The notes below the pieces were generated by a model. It was not told the DNA's origin. It saw only the letters and a list, made by a program, of their open reading frames with translations, and searched no databases. This document shows, piece by piece, positions 43,311 through 52,254 of a stretch of 64,000 nt of DNA. Origin of the DNA: Rhizobium sp. L51/94 (GTDB lineage Bacteria > Pseudomonadota > Alphaproteobacteria > Rhizobiales > Rhizobiaceae); the NCBI RefSeq assembly GCF_019355555.1, contig NZ_CP072141.1, positions 3,404,001-3,468,000 of the forward strand. The letters run 5' to 3'. The position numbers were made by a program, and so were the translations under genes. Position 1 is the stretch's first letter; each line of letters opens with the position of its first letter.

Positions 43311-43457
43311 ATGCTCAATATCAAAACTCTTTTAAGCGCCAAGATAGTCAGGCGCGCAATCTGTCGTGCGAACGTCGTTGGCAGACGCCGTCGACGTGCC
43401 GAACTGCTGGCGAAGAACGCCGTGCATCCATCTATGTTCGGAGACAGCCTCGGCTGA
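43311..43457 (+). CDS. Possible very small basic protein (48 aa)
   Basis: An ATG-to-TGA frame: MLNIKTLLSAKIVRRAICRA followed by a five-arginine run and AELLAKNAVHP. It is highly basic with an amphipathic helix-like first half. There is no clear ribosome site and no family I recognise, so it is a guess; the opposite frame is not a known gene either, which is why it is listed. Confidence 0.2.
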   Translation: MLNIKTLLSAKIVRRAICRANVVGRRRRRAELLAKNAVHPSMFGDSLG

Positions 43458-43488
43458 TAGCCGGTATACGCTTTCGTTGAAAGACATG

Positions 43489-43521
43489 GCCCGCCAGCAT
43501 CCATTTGCGATGCTGGCGGGC
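43489..43521 (-). terminator. Hairpin after ureC
   Basis: GCCCGCCAGCATC, 7-base loop, GATGCTGGCGGGC: a perfect 13-bp stem just beyond the ureC stop (43537). The minus-strand tail is CATGTCTTTC rather than a T run, so termination strength is uncertain; it may instead protect the ureC mRNA end. Confidence 0.7.
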
Positions 43522-43536
43522 ATATTTATATCTAGC

Positions 43537-45249
43537 CTAGAACAGGAAGTAGCGCTGCGCCATCGGCAAAACTGTTGCCGGCTCGCAGGTGAGAAGCTCG
43601 CCGTCCGCCCGCACCTCGTAGGTTTCCGGATCGACCTCGATATGCGGCGTCAGGTCGTTATGGACCATCGACGCCTTGGAGATGCCGCCGCGTGTGTTGC
43701 GCACCGCGACCAGTTGCTTCGCCACGCCTAGCCTGTTCTGCAGTCCTGCATCGAGCGACGCCTGCGACACGAAGGTGACGGAAGAATTGGTCAGGCTCTT
43801 GCCGAAGGCGCCGAACATCGGCCGGTAGTGCACCGGCTGCGGCGTCGGGATGGAGGCGTTCGGATCGCCCATCGGGGCTGCCGCGATCGTGCCGCCGATG
43901 ATGACCATGTCCGGCTTGACGCCAAAAAACGCCGGGCGCCACATGACGAGGTCGGCGCGCTTGCCGACTTCGATGGAACCGATCTCATGGCTCAACCCCT
44001 GCGCAATCGCCGGATTGATGGTGTATTTGGCAATGTAGCGCTTGACGCGGAAATTGTCGTTTTCGCCGATTTCCTGCGCAAGCCTGCCGCGCTGGCGCTT
44101 CATCTTGTCGGCCGTCTGCCACGTGCGGATTGCTACCTCGCCGACGCGGCCCATGGCCTGGCTGTCGGACGAGATGATCGAGAAGGCACCGATATCGTGG
44201 AGAATATCTTCAGCCGCAATGGTTTCCTTGCGGATACGGCTCTCGGCAAAGGCGATATCTTCCGGGATTGACGACGAGAGATGATGGCAGACCATCAGCA
44301 TGTCGAGATGCTCGGCAATCGTGTTGACGGTGTAGGGCCGCGTCGGGTTCGTCGACGACGGAATGACGTTCGGCTGGCCGCAGATCTTGATGATGTCAGG
44401 CGCATGCCCGCCGCCCGCACCCTCGGTGTGGAAGGCGTGGATCGTCCGGCCCTTGATCGATCCGATGGTATCCTCGACAAAGCCGCTTTCGTTCAGCGTG
44501 TCCGTGTGGATCATCACCTGCACGTCGTATTCGTCTGCAACCGTCAGGCAGCAGTCGATGGCCGCGGGCGTCGTGCCCCAGTCTTCGTGCAGCTTCAGCG
44601 CACAGGCGCCGCCCAGCACCATTTCCTCGAGCGCGCCAGGCAGCGAGGCATTGCCCTTGCCGGCAAAGGCAAGGTTCATCGGAAACGCGTCGGCAGCCTC
44701 GATCATCCGCGCGATGTGCCAAGGACCGGGCGTGCAGGTCGTGGCAAGCGTGCCGTGCGCCGGGCCGGTGCCGCCGCCAAGCATGCAGGTGATGCCGGAC
44801 ATCAACGCTTCCTCGATCTGCTGCGGCGCGATGAAGTGGATGTGGCTGTCCATGCCGCCGGCGGTGATGATCTTGCCTTCGGCGGCAATCGCCTCCGTGC
44901 CCGGCCCGACGATGATATTGACGCCAGGCTGCATATCTGGATTACCAGCCTTGCCGATGGCCACGATGCGTCCATCCTTGAGGCCGATATCGGCCTTGAC
45001 GATGCCCCAGGTGTCGATGATCAGCGCGTTGGTGATGACCGTATCGACGGCACCGTCGGCGCGCGTCACCTGGCTCTGCCCCATGCCGTCGCGAATGACC
45101 TTGCCGCCGCCGAACTTCACCTCTTCGCCATAGGTGGTGAAATCCTTTTCGACCTCGATGAACAGTTCGGTGTCGGCAAGCCGCACTTTGTCGCCGGTGG
45201 TCGGCCCGAACATGTTGGCATAGGCGGCGCGGGAGATCTTGTAGGCCAT
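43537..45249 (-). CDS. ureC: Urease alpha subunit UreC
   Basis: A 570-residue catalytic subunit of normal length. The nickel and catalytic residues line up with Klebsiella urease at +2: H136 and H138 (MDSHIHF), carbamylated K219 (ALKLHEDWG), H221, H248 (MIHTDT), H274 ([14 protein letters not shown]), flap C321 and H322 (MVCHHLS) and D362 (SSDSQ). It hydrolyses urea to ammonia and carbamate with UreA and UreB in the cytoplasm. It is the last structural gene of the minus-strand ure operon, 133 bases after the LprI-like gene. Confidence 0.97.
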   Translation of the reverse strand: MAYKISRAAYANMFGPTTGDKVRLADTELFIEVEKDFTTYGEEVKFGGGKVIRDGMGQSQVTRADGAVDTVITNALIIDTWGIVKADIGLKDGRIVAIGKAGNPDMQPGVNIIVGPGTEAIAAEGKIITAGGMDSHIHFIAPQQIEEALMSGITCMLGGGTGPAHGTLATTCTPGPWHIARMIEAADAFPMNLAFAGKGNASLPGALEEMVLGGACALKLHEDWGTTPAAIDCCLTVADEYDVQVMIHTDTLNESGFVEDTIGSIKGRTIHAFHTEGAGGGHAPDIIKICGQPNVIPSSTNPTRPYTVNTIAEHLDMLMVCHHLSSSIPEDIAFAESRIRKETIAAEDILHDIGAFSIISSDSQAMGRVGEVAIRTWQTADKMKRQRGRLAQEIGENDNFRVKRYIAKYTINPAIAQGLSHEIGSIEVGKRADLVMWRPAFFGVKPDMVIIGGTIAAAPMGDPNASIPTPQPVHYRPMFGAFGKSLTNSSVTFVSQASLDAGLQNRLGVAKQLVAVRNTRGGISKASMVHNDLTPHIEVDPETYEVRADGELLTCEPATVLPMAQRYFLF

Positions 45250-45382
45250 CGTCTTTTTACCTCTGGAGCTCGGATAGTTGCGTGTCTCTGGCTTATGCCC
45301 TGTCTAGGTCGTCGCTGTCGGTCGATGTGTTACCGTGCCATCCGGAGACACCAGCGGGGCCGGCGGCATCGTTCGATGAAGC

Positions 45383-45799
45383 TCAATTTCCCGAGCCTTC
45401 CGCCATTTCCTTCAGTTCCTTTGTCCGCAGCCGGGTCATCGTCGCCTTGCAACTTGATACGAGCATTGGCTCCATCGATCCGCCGCGCGCCTGGAAGCCC
45501 TCCGCCTCGCATTGACCGTCCCGGTAGGCGATCCAGCCGCGCTGTCCGGCAAGCAGTGCCTTCTCAGCGCCCTTCATCTCTCCTTCGAGATCGGCATCGA
45601 CTGCCTGCAGGGACGCCCGGGTCTTCTTGTATTGCGTGTTCAGATCGGCATCCGCCGAATCGAAATCCTGTTCCGCGCAGATGTTCATATCCATTTGCGT
45701 CTCGGCCTTGCTGCAGTCGGGCGTTTCGTCAGCCAAGGCTAGACCGTGCACCGCCGCCATCATCATGCCTGCCGCAGCCATCATCAGGTTCAAACGCAT
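45383..45799 (-). CDS. LprI-like (DUF1311) exported protein in the urease operon
   Basis: A 138-residue secreted protein: signal peptide MRLNLMMAAAGMMMAAVHGL with ALA cleavage, then the DUF1311 cysteine pattern (CSKAETQMDMNICAEQDFDS, WIAYRDGQCEAEGF, SSCKATMTRLRTKEL). LprI-type domains inhibit lysozyme in other bacteria. Its place between ureB and ureC is typical of rhizobial urease operons, but no urease-related role is known to me. Confidence 0.85.
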   Translation of the reverse strand: MRLNLMMAAAGMMMAAVHGLALADETPDCSKAETQMDMNICAEQDFDSADADLNTQYKKTRASLQAVDADLEGEMKGAEKALLAGQRGWIAYRDGQCEAEGFQARGGSMEPMLVSSCKATMTRLRTKELKEMAEGSGN

Positions 45800-45822
45800 C
45801 GGCTGTCCTCAGTGGTGCGGGA

Positions 45823-46128
45823 TCAGAGCTTGCCCATGACCAGCTGGCGAAAACCGTAGACCTCGCGCTTGCCGGAAAGGGGAATGAGCGTCACAGAGCG
45901 GGTCTGGCCTGGCTCGAACCTAACGGCGGTGCCGGCCGGGATGTCGAGGCGCATGCCCCTCGCCTGCTCGCGGTCGAAGGCGAGCCCGCCGTTTGTCTCG
46001 GCGAAATGATAGTGGCTGCCGACCTGCACCGGCCGGTCGCCGGTATTGGACACGTCGATGGAGATCGTCGGGGCGCCGGCGTTCAATTCGATATCGCCGC
46101 TGGCGGCAATGATTTCACCGGGGATCAT
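45823..46128 (-). CDS. ureB: Urease beta subunit UreB
   Basis: A 101-residue UreB starting [20 protein letters not shown] with the family motifs [20 protein letters not shown] and [18 protein letters not shown]. It is a structural subunit of the (UreABC)3 urease. It follows the DUF1272 gene by 13 bases and precedes the LprI-like gene. Confidence 0.96.
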   Translation of the reverse strand: MIPGEIIAASGDIELNAGAPTISIDVSNTGDRPVQVGSHYHFAETNGGLAFDREQARGMRLDIPAGTAVRFEPGQTRSVTLIPLSGKREVYGFRQLVMGKL

Positions 46129-46141
46129 CGGATGTTCCTCT

Positions 46142-46396
46142 TCATGCGGCCTCGGCGGGCGGGCAGCCCCCGGCCTTCAATATACGTTTCGTCGAGGCCG
46201 GATTGGCCGCAAGTTTTGCTGCCGGTCGTACCGGACGACGGACCAGCTCACCACCGCAGTTCGGGCATATGCCGGAAAGCGTGCCGGAGGCGCAATCGGC
46301 ACAATAGGTGCATTCGAAGCTGCACATCATCGCCTCGCGGCTATCCGCCGGCAGGTCGCGATCGCAGCATTCGCAATTGGGCCTGAGCTCGAGCAT
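46142..46396 (-). CDS. DUF1272 cysteine-rich protein in the urease operon
   Basis: An 84-residue protein with the DUF1272 zinc-ribbon-like pattern: [20 protein letters not shown], then [31 protein letters not shown], eight or more cysteines that probably bind zinc. Relatives often lie in urease operons. It starts 6 bases after ureA stops. Function is unknown; a metal-handling role is inference. Confidence 0.88.
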   Translation of the reverse strand: MLELRPNCECCDRDLPADSREAMMCSFECTYCADCASGTLSGICPNCGGELVRRPVRPAAKLAANPASTKRILKAGGCPPAEAA

Positions 46397-46402
46397 GACA
46401 GG

Positions 46403-46705
46403 CTACCGGATAGGTTCGTGGACGGTGACAAGCTTGGTGCCGTCGGGGAAGGTCGCCTCGACCTGCACGTCGTGGATCATCTCGGCAATGCCTTCCATCA
46501 CCTGGTCGCGGCTGATGACATTTGCACCGGCCGACATCAGGTCGGCAACGGACCGGCCGTCGCGTGCGCCCTCGACGACGAAGTCGCTGATCAGCGCGAT
46601 AGCCTCGGGATAGTTGAGCTTGACGCCGCGCTCAAGCCGCCGGCGCGCCACCATCGCCGCCATGGAAATCAACAGCTTGTCTTTTTCTCTCGGAGTGAGG
46701 TTCAT
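46403..46705 (-). CDS. ureA: Urease gamma subunit UreA
   Basis: A 100-residue Ure[41 protein letters not shown], then [16 protein letters not shown] and [23 protein letters not shown] 46705 gives the standard length; the open frame to 46822 overlaps ureD and is rejected. It is 19 bases behind ureD. Confidence 0.97.
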   Translation of the reverse strand: MNLTPREKDKLLISMAAMVARRRLERGVKLNYPEAIALISDFVVEGARDGRSVADLMSAGANVISRDQVMEGIAEMIHDVQVEATFPDGTKLVTVHEPIR

Positions 46706-46724
46706 CGTCTGCCTATCGCTTGAA

Positions 46725-47546
46725 CTAGAGATTCCAGACTTTCGGCACTGGCGCGCCATTGCGCAAGGCCGAAATGATCGGGATGAGGATTTTTCTGAGC
46801 GCAAAGCCATCTGCCGCCGCAAGCCGGATCACCAGCTTGCCGTTCCAATGGCTGACGCCGCCGTTGCGCCCCTCCAGCATCGGCCGAACGGTCGAGAGAT
46901 AGCGCTCCGCCGAAGGGCCTGCGTAGAGAACCGTGACGAAGGCAACCTGCCCGCCCAGCACCGCCCGCTCGGCAGTCAGGGCCGCGACATCGCCGTCGAA
47001 CCGCAAGTCCTCGGCATGGATCAGCTTGCCGTTGCGGCGAATGCGCCAGCGGTCGCGGAAAAGTCCGGTCAGCATCGCCTCGCCCATCGCCTTGCGGCCC
47101 AGCAATACGGCTTCGACAGCGAGGAATTCCGCCGTCCCGTCGAGGTCGACATCGAGCGTGCGCGACAGCGCAGCGCGGTCGAACAGGATCGTCTCCTGCG
47201 GCAACCAGTCGACCCGCGCTCGGGCGCCGACCTCGATCCGCGTCCTGATTTCGGCAATACCGGCGGATGCCTTGTAGATCTTCTCGCAGGCCTGCGTCGT
47301 CACGTCGATGCGTGTCTGCGCCGCCGCCGTGACGCTCCAGTCCATGCGATCGCCACCGGTCAGCCCGCCCGCCGTGTTGATGATGACGGCTTCCATCGAG
47401 CTGTCGAAGGTGTCTGGCAGCCGTATCTTGGCAGCGCCTTCCTGGAAGAATTCGGCAAGCCGGGTACGTCCGTCGAGCCACTTCGCCGCCAGGTGGCCGC
47501 GTCCCTCGGCCCTTTGCGGCCTGGTGCTCGCTGCCATCATCGTCAT
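46725..47546 (-). CDS. ureD: Urease accessory protein UreD
   Basis: A 273-residue UreD: the motifs [17 protein letters not shown] and [11 protein letters not shown] near the N-terminus and [20 protein letters not shown] are typical. It scaffolds UreF-UreG on apo-urease during nickel insertion. It is the first gene of the operon ureD-A-DUF1272-B-LprI-C, with its promoter presumably in 47547-47649. ATG 47546 or 47540 could be used. Confidence 0.94.
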   Translation of the reverse strand: MTMMAASTRPQRAEGRGHLAAKWLDGRTRLAEFFQEGAAKIRLPDTFDSSMEAVIINTAGGLTGGDRMDWSVTAAAQTRIDVTTQACEKIYKASAGIAEIRTRIEVGARARVDWLPQETILFDRAALSRTLDVDLDGTAEFLAVEAVLLGRKAMGEAMLTGLFRDRWRIRRNGKLIHAEDLRFDGDVAALTAERAVLGGQVAFVTVLYAGPSAERYLSTVRPMLEGRNGGVSHWNGKLVIRLAAADGFALRKILIPIISALRNGAPVPKVWNL

Positions 47547-47649
47547 TATGCGATCCTTGCGGTAAACTTACACAATAGCCGCCATTCAACCTCGCAAGCG
47601 TCTGAATGCAAGCTCTTTTTCGTTTCGCCGTATTTCTGAGAAGCTTCCA

Positions 47650-48345
47650 TCAGACCGTCAGGTGGCGTCGGGCTTCCGGCTTATCCAGCGTTTCGGCCAA
47701 CCCTTCATGAACGATCTCGCCGCGGTCCATGATGTAGACATAGTCGGCAAGCTCCCGGCAGAAATCGAGATATTGCTCGACCAGCAGGATCGCCATCCCA
47801 GTTGAATCCCGCAGATACTGGATGGCACGGCCGATGTCCTTGATGATCGAAGGCTGGATACCTTCCGTTGGCTCGTCAAGCACGAGGATCTTCGGCCGCG
47901 TCACCAGCGCCCGGCCGATGGCCAACTGCTGCTGCTGCCCGCCCGAGAGATCGCCGCCCCGCCGCGACAACATGGATTTCAGTACCGGAAACAGTTGGAA
48001 GATGTCGTCCGGCACGGTCCGGTCGCGGCGCGCCAGCGGCGCAAAGCCGGTCTCAAGATTTTCCTTCACCGTCAGCAGCGGGAATATCTCGCGCCCTTGC
48101 GGCACATAGCCGATACCCTGCTTGGCCCGCGCATAGGGCGCCAGGCCGTCGAGCTTATGATCGTTGAAGCTGATGCTGCCGGCACTCAGCGCATGCTGGC
48201 CGGTGACAGCCCGCAGCAGCGAACTCTTGCCGACGCCGTTGCGCCCAAGCACGCAGGTGATCTTGCCCATCTCCGCCTTGATCGAAATGCCGCGGAGTGC
48301 CTGGGCGGCGCCGTAATGGAGATTTGCGTTTTCGACGGTCAGCAT
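47650..48345 (-). CDS. urtE: Urea ABC transporter ATP-binding protein UrtE
   Basis: A 231-residue LivF-type ABC ATPase: Walker A GRNGVGKSS, signature LSGGQQQQLAIGRAL, Walker B ILVLDEPTEG, switch His replaced by Q in LLVEQYLDF as usual for this group. UrtE forms the second NBD of the urea importer. ATG 48345 starts MLTVENANLHYGAAQALRG; upstream extension lies in the repeat. It is separated from urtD by 193 bases with a long palindromic repeat. Confidence 0.93.
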   Translation of the reverse strand: MLTVENANLHYGAAQALRGISIKAEMGKITCVLGRNGVGKSSLLRAVTGQHALSAGSISFNDHKLDGLAPYARAKQGIGYVPQGREIFPLLTVKENLETGFAPLARRDRTVPDDIFQLFPVLKSMLSRRGGDLSGGQQQQLAIGRALVTRPKILVLDEPTEGIQPSIIKDIGRAIQYLRDSTGMAILLVEQYLDFCRELADYVYIMDRGEIVHEGLAETLDKPEARRHLTV

Positions 48346-48376
48346 GGTGCGGATTCCTTTGTTTTCCGGGCGAGCA

Positions 48377-48504
48377 CCCCCCTCTGTCCCTCCGGGACAT
48401 CTCCCCCACAAGGGGGGAGATCAGCCGAGACTTCTGGGCCCGAAAGGGAAAAGAACGATCTCCCCCCTTGTGGGGGAGATGTCAGCGGAGCTGACAGAGG
48501 GGGG
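48377..48504. repeat. Long inverted repeat (family B) between urtD and urtE
   Basis: Left arm 48377-48422 and right arm 48457-48504 are nearly perfect inverted copies (cores CATCTCCCCCACAAGGGG and its complement) around a 34-base centre. The transcript could fold into a giant hairpin inside the urt operon. Confidence 0.85.
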
Positions 48505-48538
48505 TAAGCCCACCCCAGACTGTGGATCATGCCGTTCA

Positions 48539-49294
48539 TCACCGCCCCAGATAATTCTCGATCACCTTCGGATCGCTGCTGACGAAATCGATTGAGCCTT
48601 CCGCGAGCACGGAGCCTTCAGCGAGACACGTCACCTTGACGCCGAGATCGCGGATGAAGCCCATGTCGTGCTCGACCACCACCACCGAGCGGGTCTTGGC
48701 GATTTCCTTCAGCAGGATTGCCGTCTCGGCGGTTTCCGCGTCCGTCATCCCGGCCACCGGCTCGTCGACCAGCAGCAGCTTCGGCTCCTGCGCCAGCAGC
48801 ATGCCGATTTCCAACCACTGCTTCTGGCCATGGCTGAGGTTGGCCGCCAGCTCGTCGCGCCGATGGTGCAGCCGGACGGTATCGAGGATCTCGTCGATGC
48901 GGGCGCGGTCGGTCGGGGTCATCCTGTAGAACAGCGTCGCGAACACGCCGCGACTGCGGTTCAGTGCCAGTTCCAGATTGTCCCAGACCGTATGGCTCTC
49001 GAACACCGTCGGCTTCTGGAATTTCCGGCCGATACCGAGCAATGCGATGTCGGCCTCGTCCTTCTTGGTGAGATCGACGGCGCCGTTGAAGAACACCTCG
49101 CCTGAGTCTGGCTTGGTCTTGCCGGTGATGATGTCCATCATCGTCGTCTTGCCGGCACCGTTCGGGCCGATGATCGCCCTGAGTTCGCCGGGCTCGATGA
49201 CCATCGACAGCGAATTCAGCGCCTTGAACCCGTCGAAGGAGACAGACACGTTGTTGAGGTAGAGCATGCTTGTGGGTTTGCCGTCCGTGATCAT
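48539..49294 (-). CDS. urtD: Urea ABC transporter ATP-binding protein UrtD
   Basis: A 251-residue LivG-type ABC ATPase: Walker A GPNGAGKTT, DLTKKDEADIALLGIGRKFQ-KPTVF typical of UrtD, signature LSHGQKQWLEIGMLL, Walker B LLLVDEPVAGMTDAE and the switch His in VVEHDMGF. The ATG at 49294 is 4 bases after the urtC stop; the frame to 49411 overlaps urtC. It works with UrtE under the UrtBC permease. Confidence 0.94.
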   Translation of the reverse strand: MITDGKPTSMLYLNNVSVSFDGFKALNSLSMVIEPGELRAIIGPNGAGKTTMMDIITGKTKPDSGEVFFNGAVDLTKKDEADIALLGIGRKFQKPTVFESHTVWDNLELALNRSRGVFATLFYRMTPTDRARIDEILDTVRLHHRRDELAANLSHGQKQWLEIGMLLAQEPKLLLVDEPVAGMTDAETAETAILLKEIAKTRSVVVVEHDMGFIRDLGVKVTCLAEGSVLAEGSIDFVSSDPKVIENYLGR

Positions 49295-49298
49295 GCTC

Positions 49299-50459
49299 TT
49301 ACTCCGCCGCCTGAATGGGTTCGTCGCTCTCGCCTTTTTCCGCCGCCGCGGACGCCCGCCGCGACCTGCCGCCGCCGGTGCCGTAATGGGCAATCGTGCC
49401 AATGACGCCACGTGGCAGGAACAGCGTCACGGCGACGAATAGCCCGCCGAGCGCAAACAACCACACCTCAGGAAATAGTCCGGTAAAGATCGTCTTGCCG
49501 CCGTTGACGAGGATCGCCCCGATGATCGGACCGATCAGCGTGCCGCGCCCGCCGACCGCCGTCCAGATGACCACTTCGATGGAGTTGGCCGGTGCGAATT
49601 CGCCGGGGTTGATGATGCCGACCTGCGGCACGTAGAGTGCACCGGCAATGCCAGCCATCATCGCCGAGACAACGAAGGTGAACAGCTTGATGTTCTCGAC
49701 TCGGTAGCCGAGGAAACGGGTCCGGCTTTCGGCATCGCGCACACCGACCAGCACCTTGCCGAACTTGGAGCGCACGATACCCGACGCGATCAGCAGGGCC
49801 AGCGCCAGAAACAGCGCGGTCAGCGCGAACAGCGCCGCACGGGTGCCGTCGGCCTGAATGTTGTAGCCGAGGATCTCCTTGAAGTCGGTGAGGCCGTTGT
49901 TGCCGCCGAAACCCATGTCGTTGCGGAAGAAGGCCAACAGCAGCGCATAGGTCATCGCCTGCGTGATGATCGAGAGATAGACGCCGTTGACGCGCGAGCG
50001 GAAGGCAAACCAGCCGAATACATAGGCGAGCAGCCCCGGCACCAGCAGCACCATCAGTGCTGCAAACCAGAAATGGTCGAACCCGTACCAGAACCACGGC
50101 AGCGCCTTGTAGTTCAGGAACACCATGAAATCGGGCAGGATCGCGTTGCCGTAGGAGCCGCGGGCACCGATCTGGCGCATCAGGTACATGCCCATGGCAT
50201 AGCCGCCGAGCGCGAAGAAGGCGCCGTGGCCGAGCGACAGGATGCCGCAAAAACCCCAGACGAGATCGAGCGCCAGCGCCAGTAGCGCGTAGGTCAGGTA
50301 TTTGCCGAACAGCGACATGATGTAGGTCGGCACATGCAATGCGCTCTGCGGGCTCGTCAGGAGGTTGGACGCCGGGACGAGAATTGCCACTGCAATCAGC
50401 AGCAGGATTGCAATGATGATCTTGCGGTCGAGAGACCGGAGCAGGAAGGCCGTTATCAT
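49299..50459 (-). CDS. urtC: Urea ABC transporter permease UrtC
   Basis: A 386-residue LivM-type permease with about ten membrane helices; LALDLVWGFCGILSLGHGAF-FALGGYAMGMYLM and MAGIAGALYVPQVGIINPGE are family motifs. Its start overlaps the end of urtB by 4 bases. The tail (GRSRRASAAAEKGESDEPIQ) is charged and probably cytoplasmic. Confidence 0.95.
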   Translation of the reverse strand: MITAFLLRSLDRKIIIAILLLIAVAILVPASNLLTSPQSALHVPTYIMSLFGKYLTYALLALALDLVWGFCGILSLGHGAFFALGGYAMGMYLMRQIGARGSYGNAILPDFMVFLNYKALPWFWYGFDHFWFAALMVLLVPGLLAYVFGWFAFRSRVNGVYLSIITQAMTYALLLAFFRNDMGFGGNNGLTDFKEILGYNIQADGTRAALFALTALFLALALLIASGIVRSKFGKVLVGVRDAESRTRFLGYRVENIKLFTFVVSAMMAGIAGALYVPQVGIINPGEFAPANSIEVVIWTAVGGRGTLIGPIIGAILVNGGKTIFTGLFPEVWLFALGGLFVAVTLFLPRGVIGTIAHYGTGGGRSRRASAAAEKGESDEPIQAAE

Positions 50460-52072
50460 GCTTCCACCGCCCTTCCTTTGAGTGCGAAGAGCCCACGCGG
50501 TCGCTTCTGGATGAACAGGATGATGAGGACGAGCACCAGGATCTTGCCGAGCACGGCGCCGGCATAGGGCTCGAGGAACTTGTTGAGGATGCCGAGCGAC
50601 ATGGCGCCGACCAGTGTTCCCCAGAGACTGCCGACACCGCCGAAGACGACGACCATGAAGCTGTCGATAATGTAGGCCTGGCCGAGGTTCGGCGAGACAT
50701 TATCGATCTGACTGAGCGCCACACCAGCCATGCCTGCAACGCCTGAGCCAAGCGCGAAGGTGAAGGCATCGACCCAGGCGGTGCGGATACCCATCGAGGA
50801 CGCCATGCGCCGGTTCTGGGTTACCGCCCGCATCTGCAGCCCGAACGACGAGCGCTTCAGCAGCAGCAGCAGGGCAACAAAGACGACCAGCGCAAAGGCG
50901 ATGATCCAGAGCCGGTTCCAGGTGATATCGAGGCCGCCGAGGTCGAACGAGCCGGACATCCAGTTGGGATTGCGGACTTCCCGGTTGGTCGGGCCGAAGA
51001 TCGATCGCACCGTCTGCTGCAGGATGAGCGATATCCCCCAGGTGGCGAGCAATGTTTCCAGCGGCCGCTTGTAGAGGAAGCGGATGACGGTGCGCTCGAT
51101 CAGGAAGCCAACGGCGCCGGTGAACAGGAAGGCTGCGGGCACGGCAAAGGCCAGGGAATACTCCGCAAGTCCCGGCGCATATCGGGTGATGGCCTCCTGC
51201 ACGACATAGGTCGTGTAGGCACCGAGCATGACCATTTCACCATGCGCCATGTTGACGACGCCCATTACGCCGAAAGTGATCGAGAGGCCGATGGCAGCCA
51301 GCATCAGAACCGAGCTCAGCGACAGGCCGTACCAGATGTTCTGCGCGACATCCCAGAGCGCCAGGGTATCCTTGATCGCATCCATATCCTTTTGGATGGC
51401 AGGCTGCAGGTCGGCCGATGCCGTCTGCATCGCTGCCGTCAGGATGGTCAGCGCATCGCGGTCCCCGCGGGCCGCGATCATGTCGATGGCAGCCTTCTTG
51501 TCGGCCGGGCTGGCGTCGGTCTTCAAAAGCACGACAGCGCGCGCCGCTTCCATGGTCTTCTTGACCTGAGGATCTTTTTCCTCGGCCAGCGCGGAATTGA
51601 GCAGATCGATATTGCTGGGGTCGGCGTCCTTCAGCATGCCCTCGGCAGCCGCGAGGCGTGCGTCGCGATCCGGGCTTAGCAGCGTCAGCTGGCCAATCGA
51701 GGCGCTGATGACGCCGCGCAGAGAATTGTTGACCTTGACCTTGACCATCGTGTCCGGATCGACGTCGGCCACAGCCTCGCCGGTGAGCGGATCGACAAAG
51801 GTTGGCGCATCGTCGGTGCCACCCTGCAAAAGTACCGGGCCGCCATCCTGGTTGACGAACAGCAGGCCGTCGCTCAGTTCCTTGAGGATCTTGCCGACAT
51901 GCGGGTCCTTGGAAGCAACCAGCGCCTTGATCGCCGCTTCGCGTTCCGGAAAGTCGCCGACACCGAGCGCGTCGACCAGCGGATGGACCGCATCTTCCGC
52001 CTTCAGCACGGTGGCGAAGGCCGGCAGGGCGAGGCATAGGGTCAATAGGAAAATCTTGATGGCGCGATACAT
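50456..52072 (-). CDS. urtB: Urea ABC transporter permease UrtB
   Basis: A 538-residue LivH-type permease. A signal-like segment (MYRAIKIFLLTLCLALPAFA) and a long periplasmic N-terminal domain (about 25-235) with Asp/Ala-rich HEAT-like repeats precede the helices (VLMLAAIGLSITFGVMGVVN-MAHGEMVMLGAYTTYV). The extended N-terminus is characteristic of UrtB. The ATG at 52072 starts the signal segment; the upstream open frame runs into repeat A3. urtA is 182 bases upstream. Confidence 0.94.
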   Translation of the reverse strand: MYRAIKIFLLTLCLALPAFATVLKAEDAVHPLVDALGVGDFPEREAAIKALVASKDPHVGKILKELSDGLLFVNQDGGPVLLQGGTDDAPTFVDPLTGEAVADVDPDTMVKVKVNNSLRGVISASIGQLTLLSPDRDARLAAAEGMLKDADPSNIDLLNSALAEEKDPQVKKTMEAARAVVLLKTDASPADKKAAIDMIAARGDRDALTILTAAMQTASADLQPAIQKDMDAIKDTLALWDVAQNIWYGLSLSSVLMLAAIGLSITFGVMGVVNMAHGEMVMLGAYTTYVVQEAITRYAPGLAEYSLAFAVPAAFLFTGAVGFLIERTVIRFLYKRPLETLLATWGISLILQQTVRSIFGPTNREVRNPNWMSGSFDLGGLDITWNRLWIIAFALVVFVALLLLLKRSSFGLQMRAVTQNRRMASSMGIRTAWVDAFTFALGSGVAGMAGVALSQIDNVSPNLGQAYIIDSFMVVVFGGVGSLWGTLVGAMSLGILNKFLEPYAGAVLGKILVLVLIILFIQKRPRGLFALKGRAVEA

Positions 52073-52109
52073 CGGCTCTTTTGCCTCGGTTATCGTAAAG
52101 CTGGGCTTT

Positions 52110-52225
52110 CCCTTCTCCCCCTCGGGGAGAAGGTGGCCCGAAGGGTCGGATGAGGGGGCACGGCAGAGAAGCCCCCTCATCGTCTCGCATTCGCTCGACA
52201 CTTCTCCCCGACGGGGAGAAGGGGG
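52110..52225. repeat. Rhizobial palindromic repeat, copy A3 plus inverted partner, between urtA and urtB
   Basis: 52110-52158 repeats copy A1 (CTTCTCCCC hairpin, then GGCCCGAAGGGTCGGATGAG). 52172-52225 is an inverted partner starting CCCCCTCATCG and ending with CTTCTCCCCGACGGGGAGAAG. The two together form a composite inverted repeat inside the urt operon. Confidence 0.85.
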
Positions 52226-52254
52226 AGAGATCCCCCTTACGTGCCTTGTCCAAA

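Larger units (their letters stand above)
43030..43536. other. Intergenic stretch between ureC and the small exported gene
   Basis: It holds the hairpin at 43489-43521 and a possible 48-codon plus-strand ORF at 43311-43457. I see no other gene; most open frames here lack ribosome sites. Confidence 0.4.

Noticed and set aside
44281..46386. 701-codon plus-strand frame across the urease genes
   Set aside because: It lies opposite ureC, the LprI-like gene, ureB and DUF1272, all of which carry diagnostic motifs; no domain is recognisable in the plus frame.
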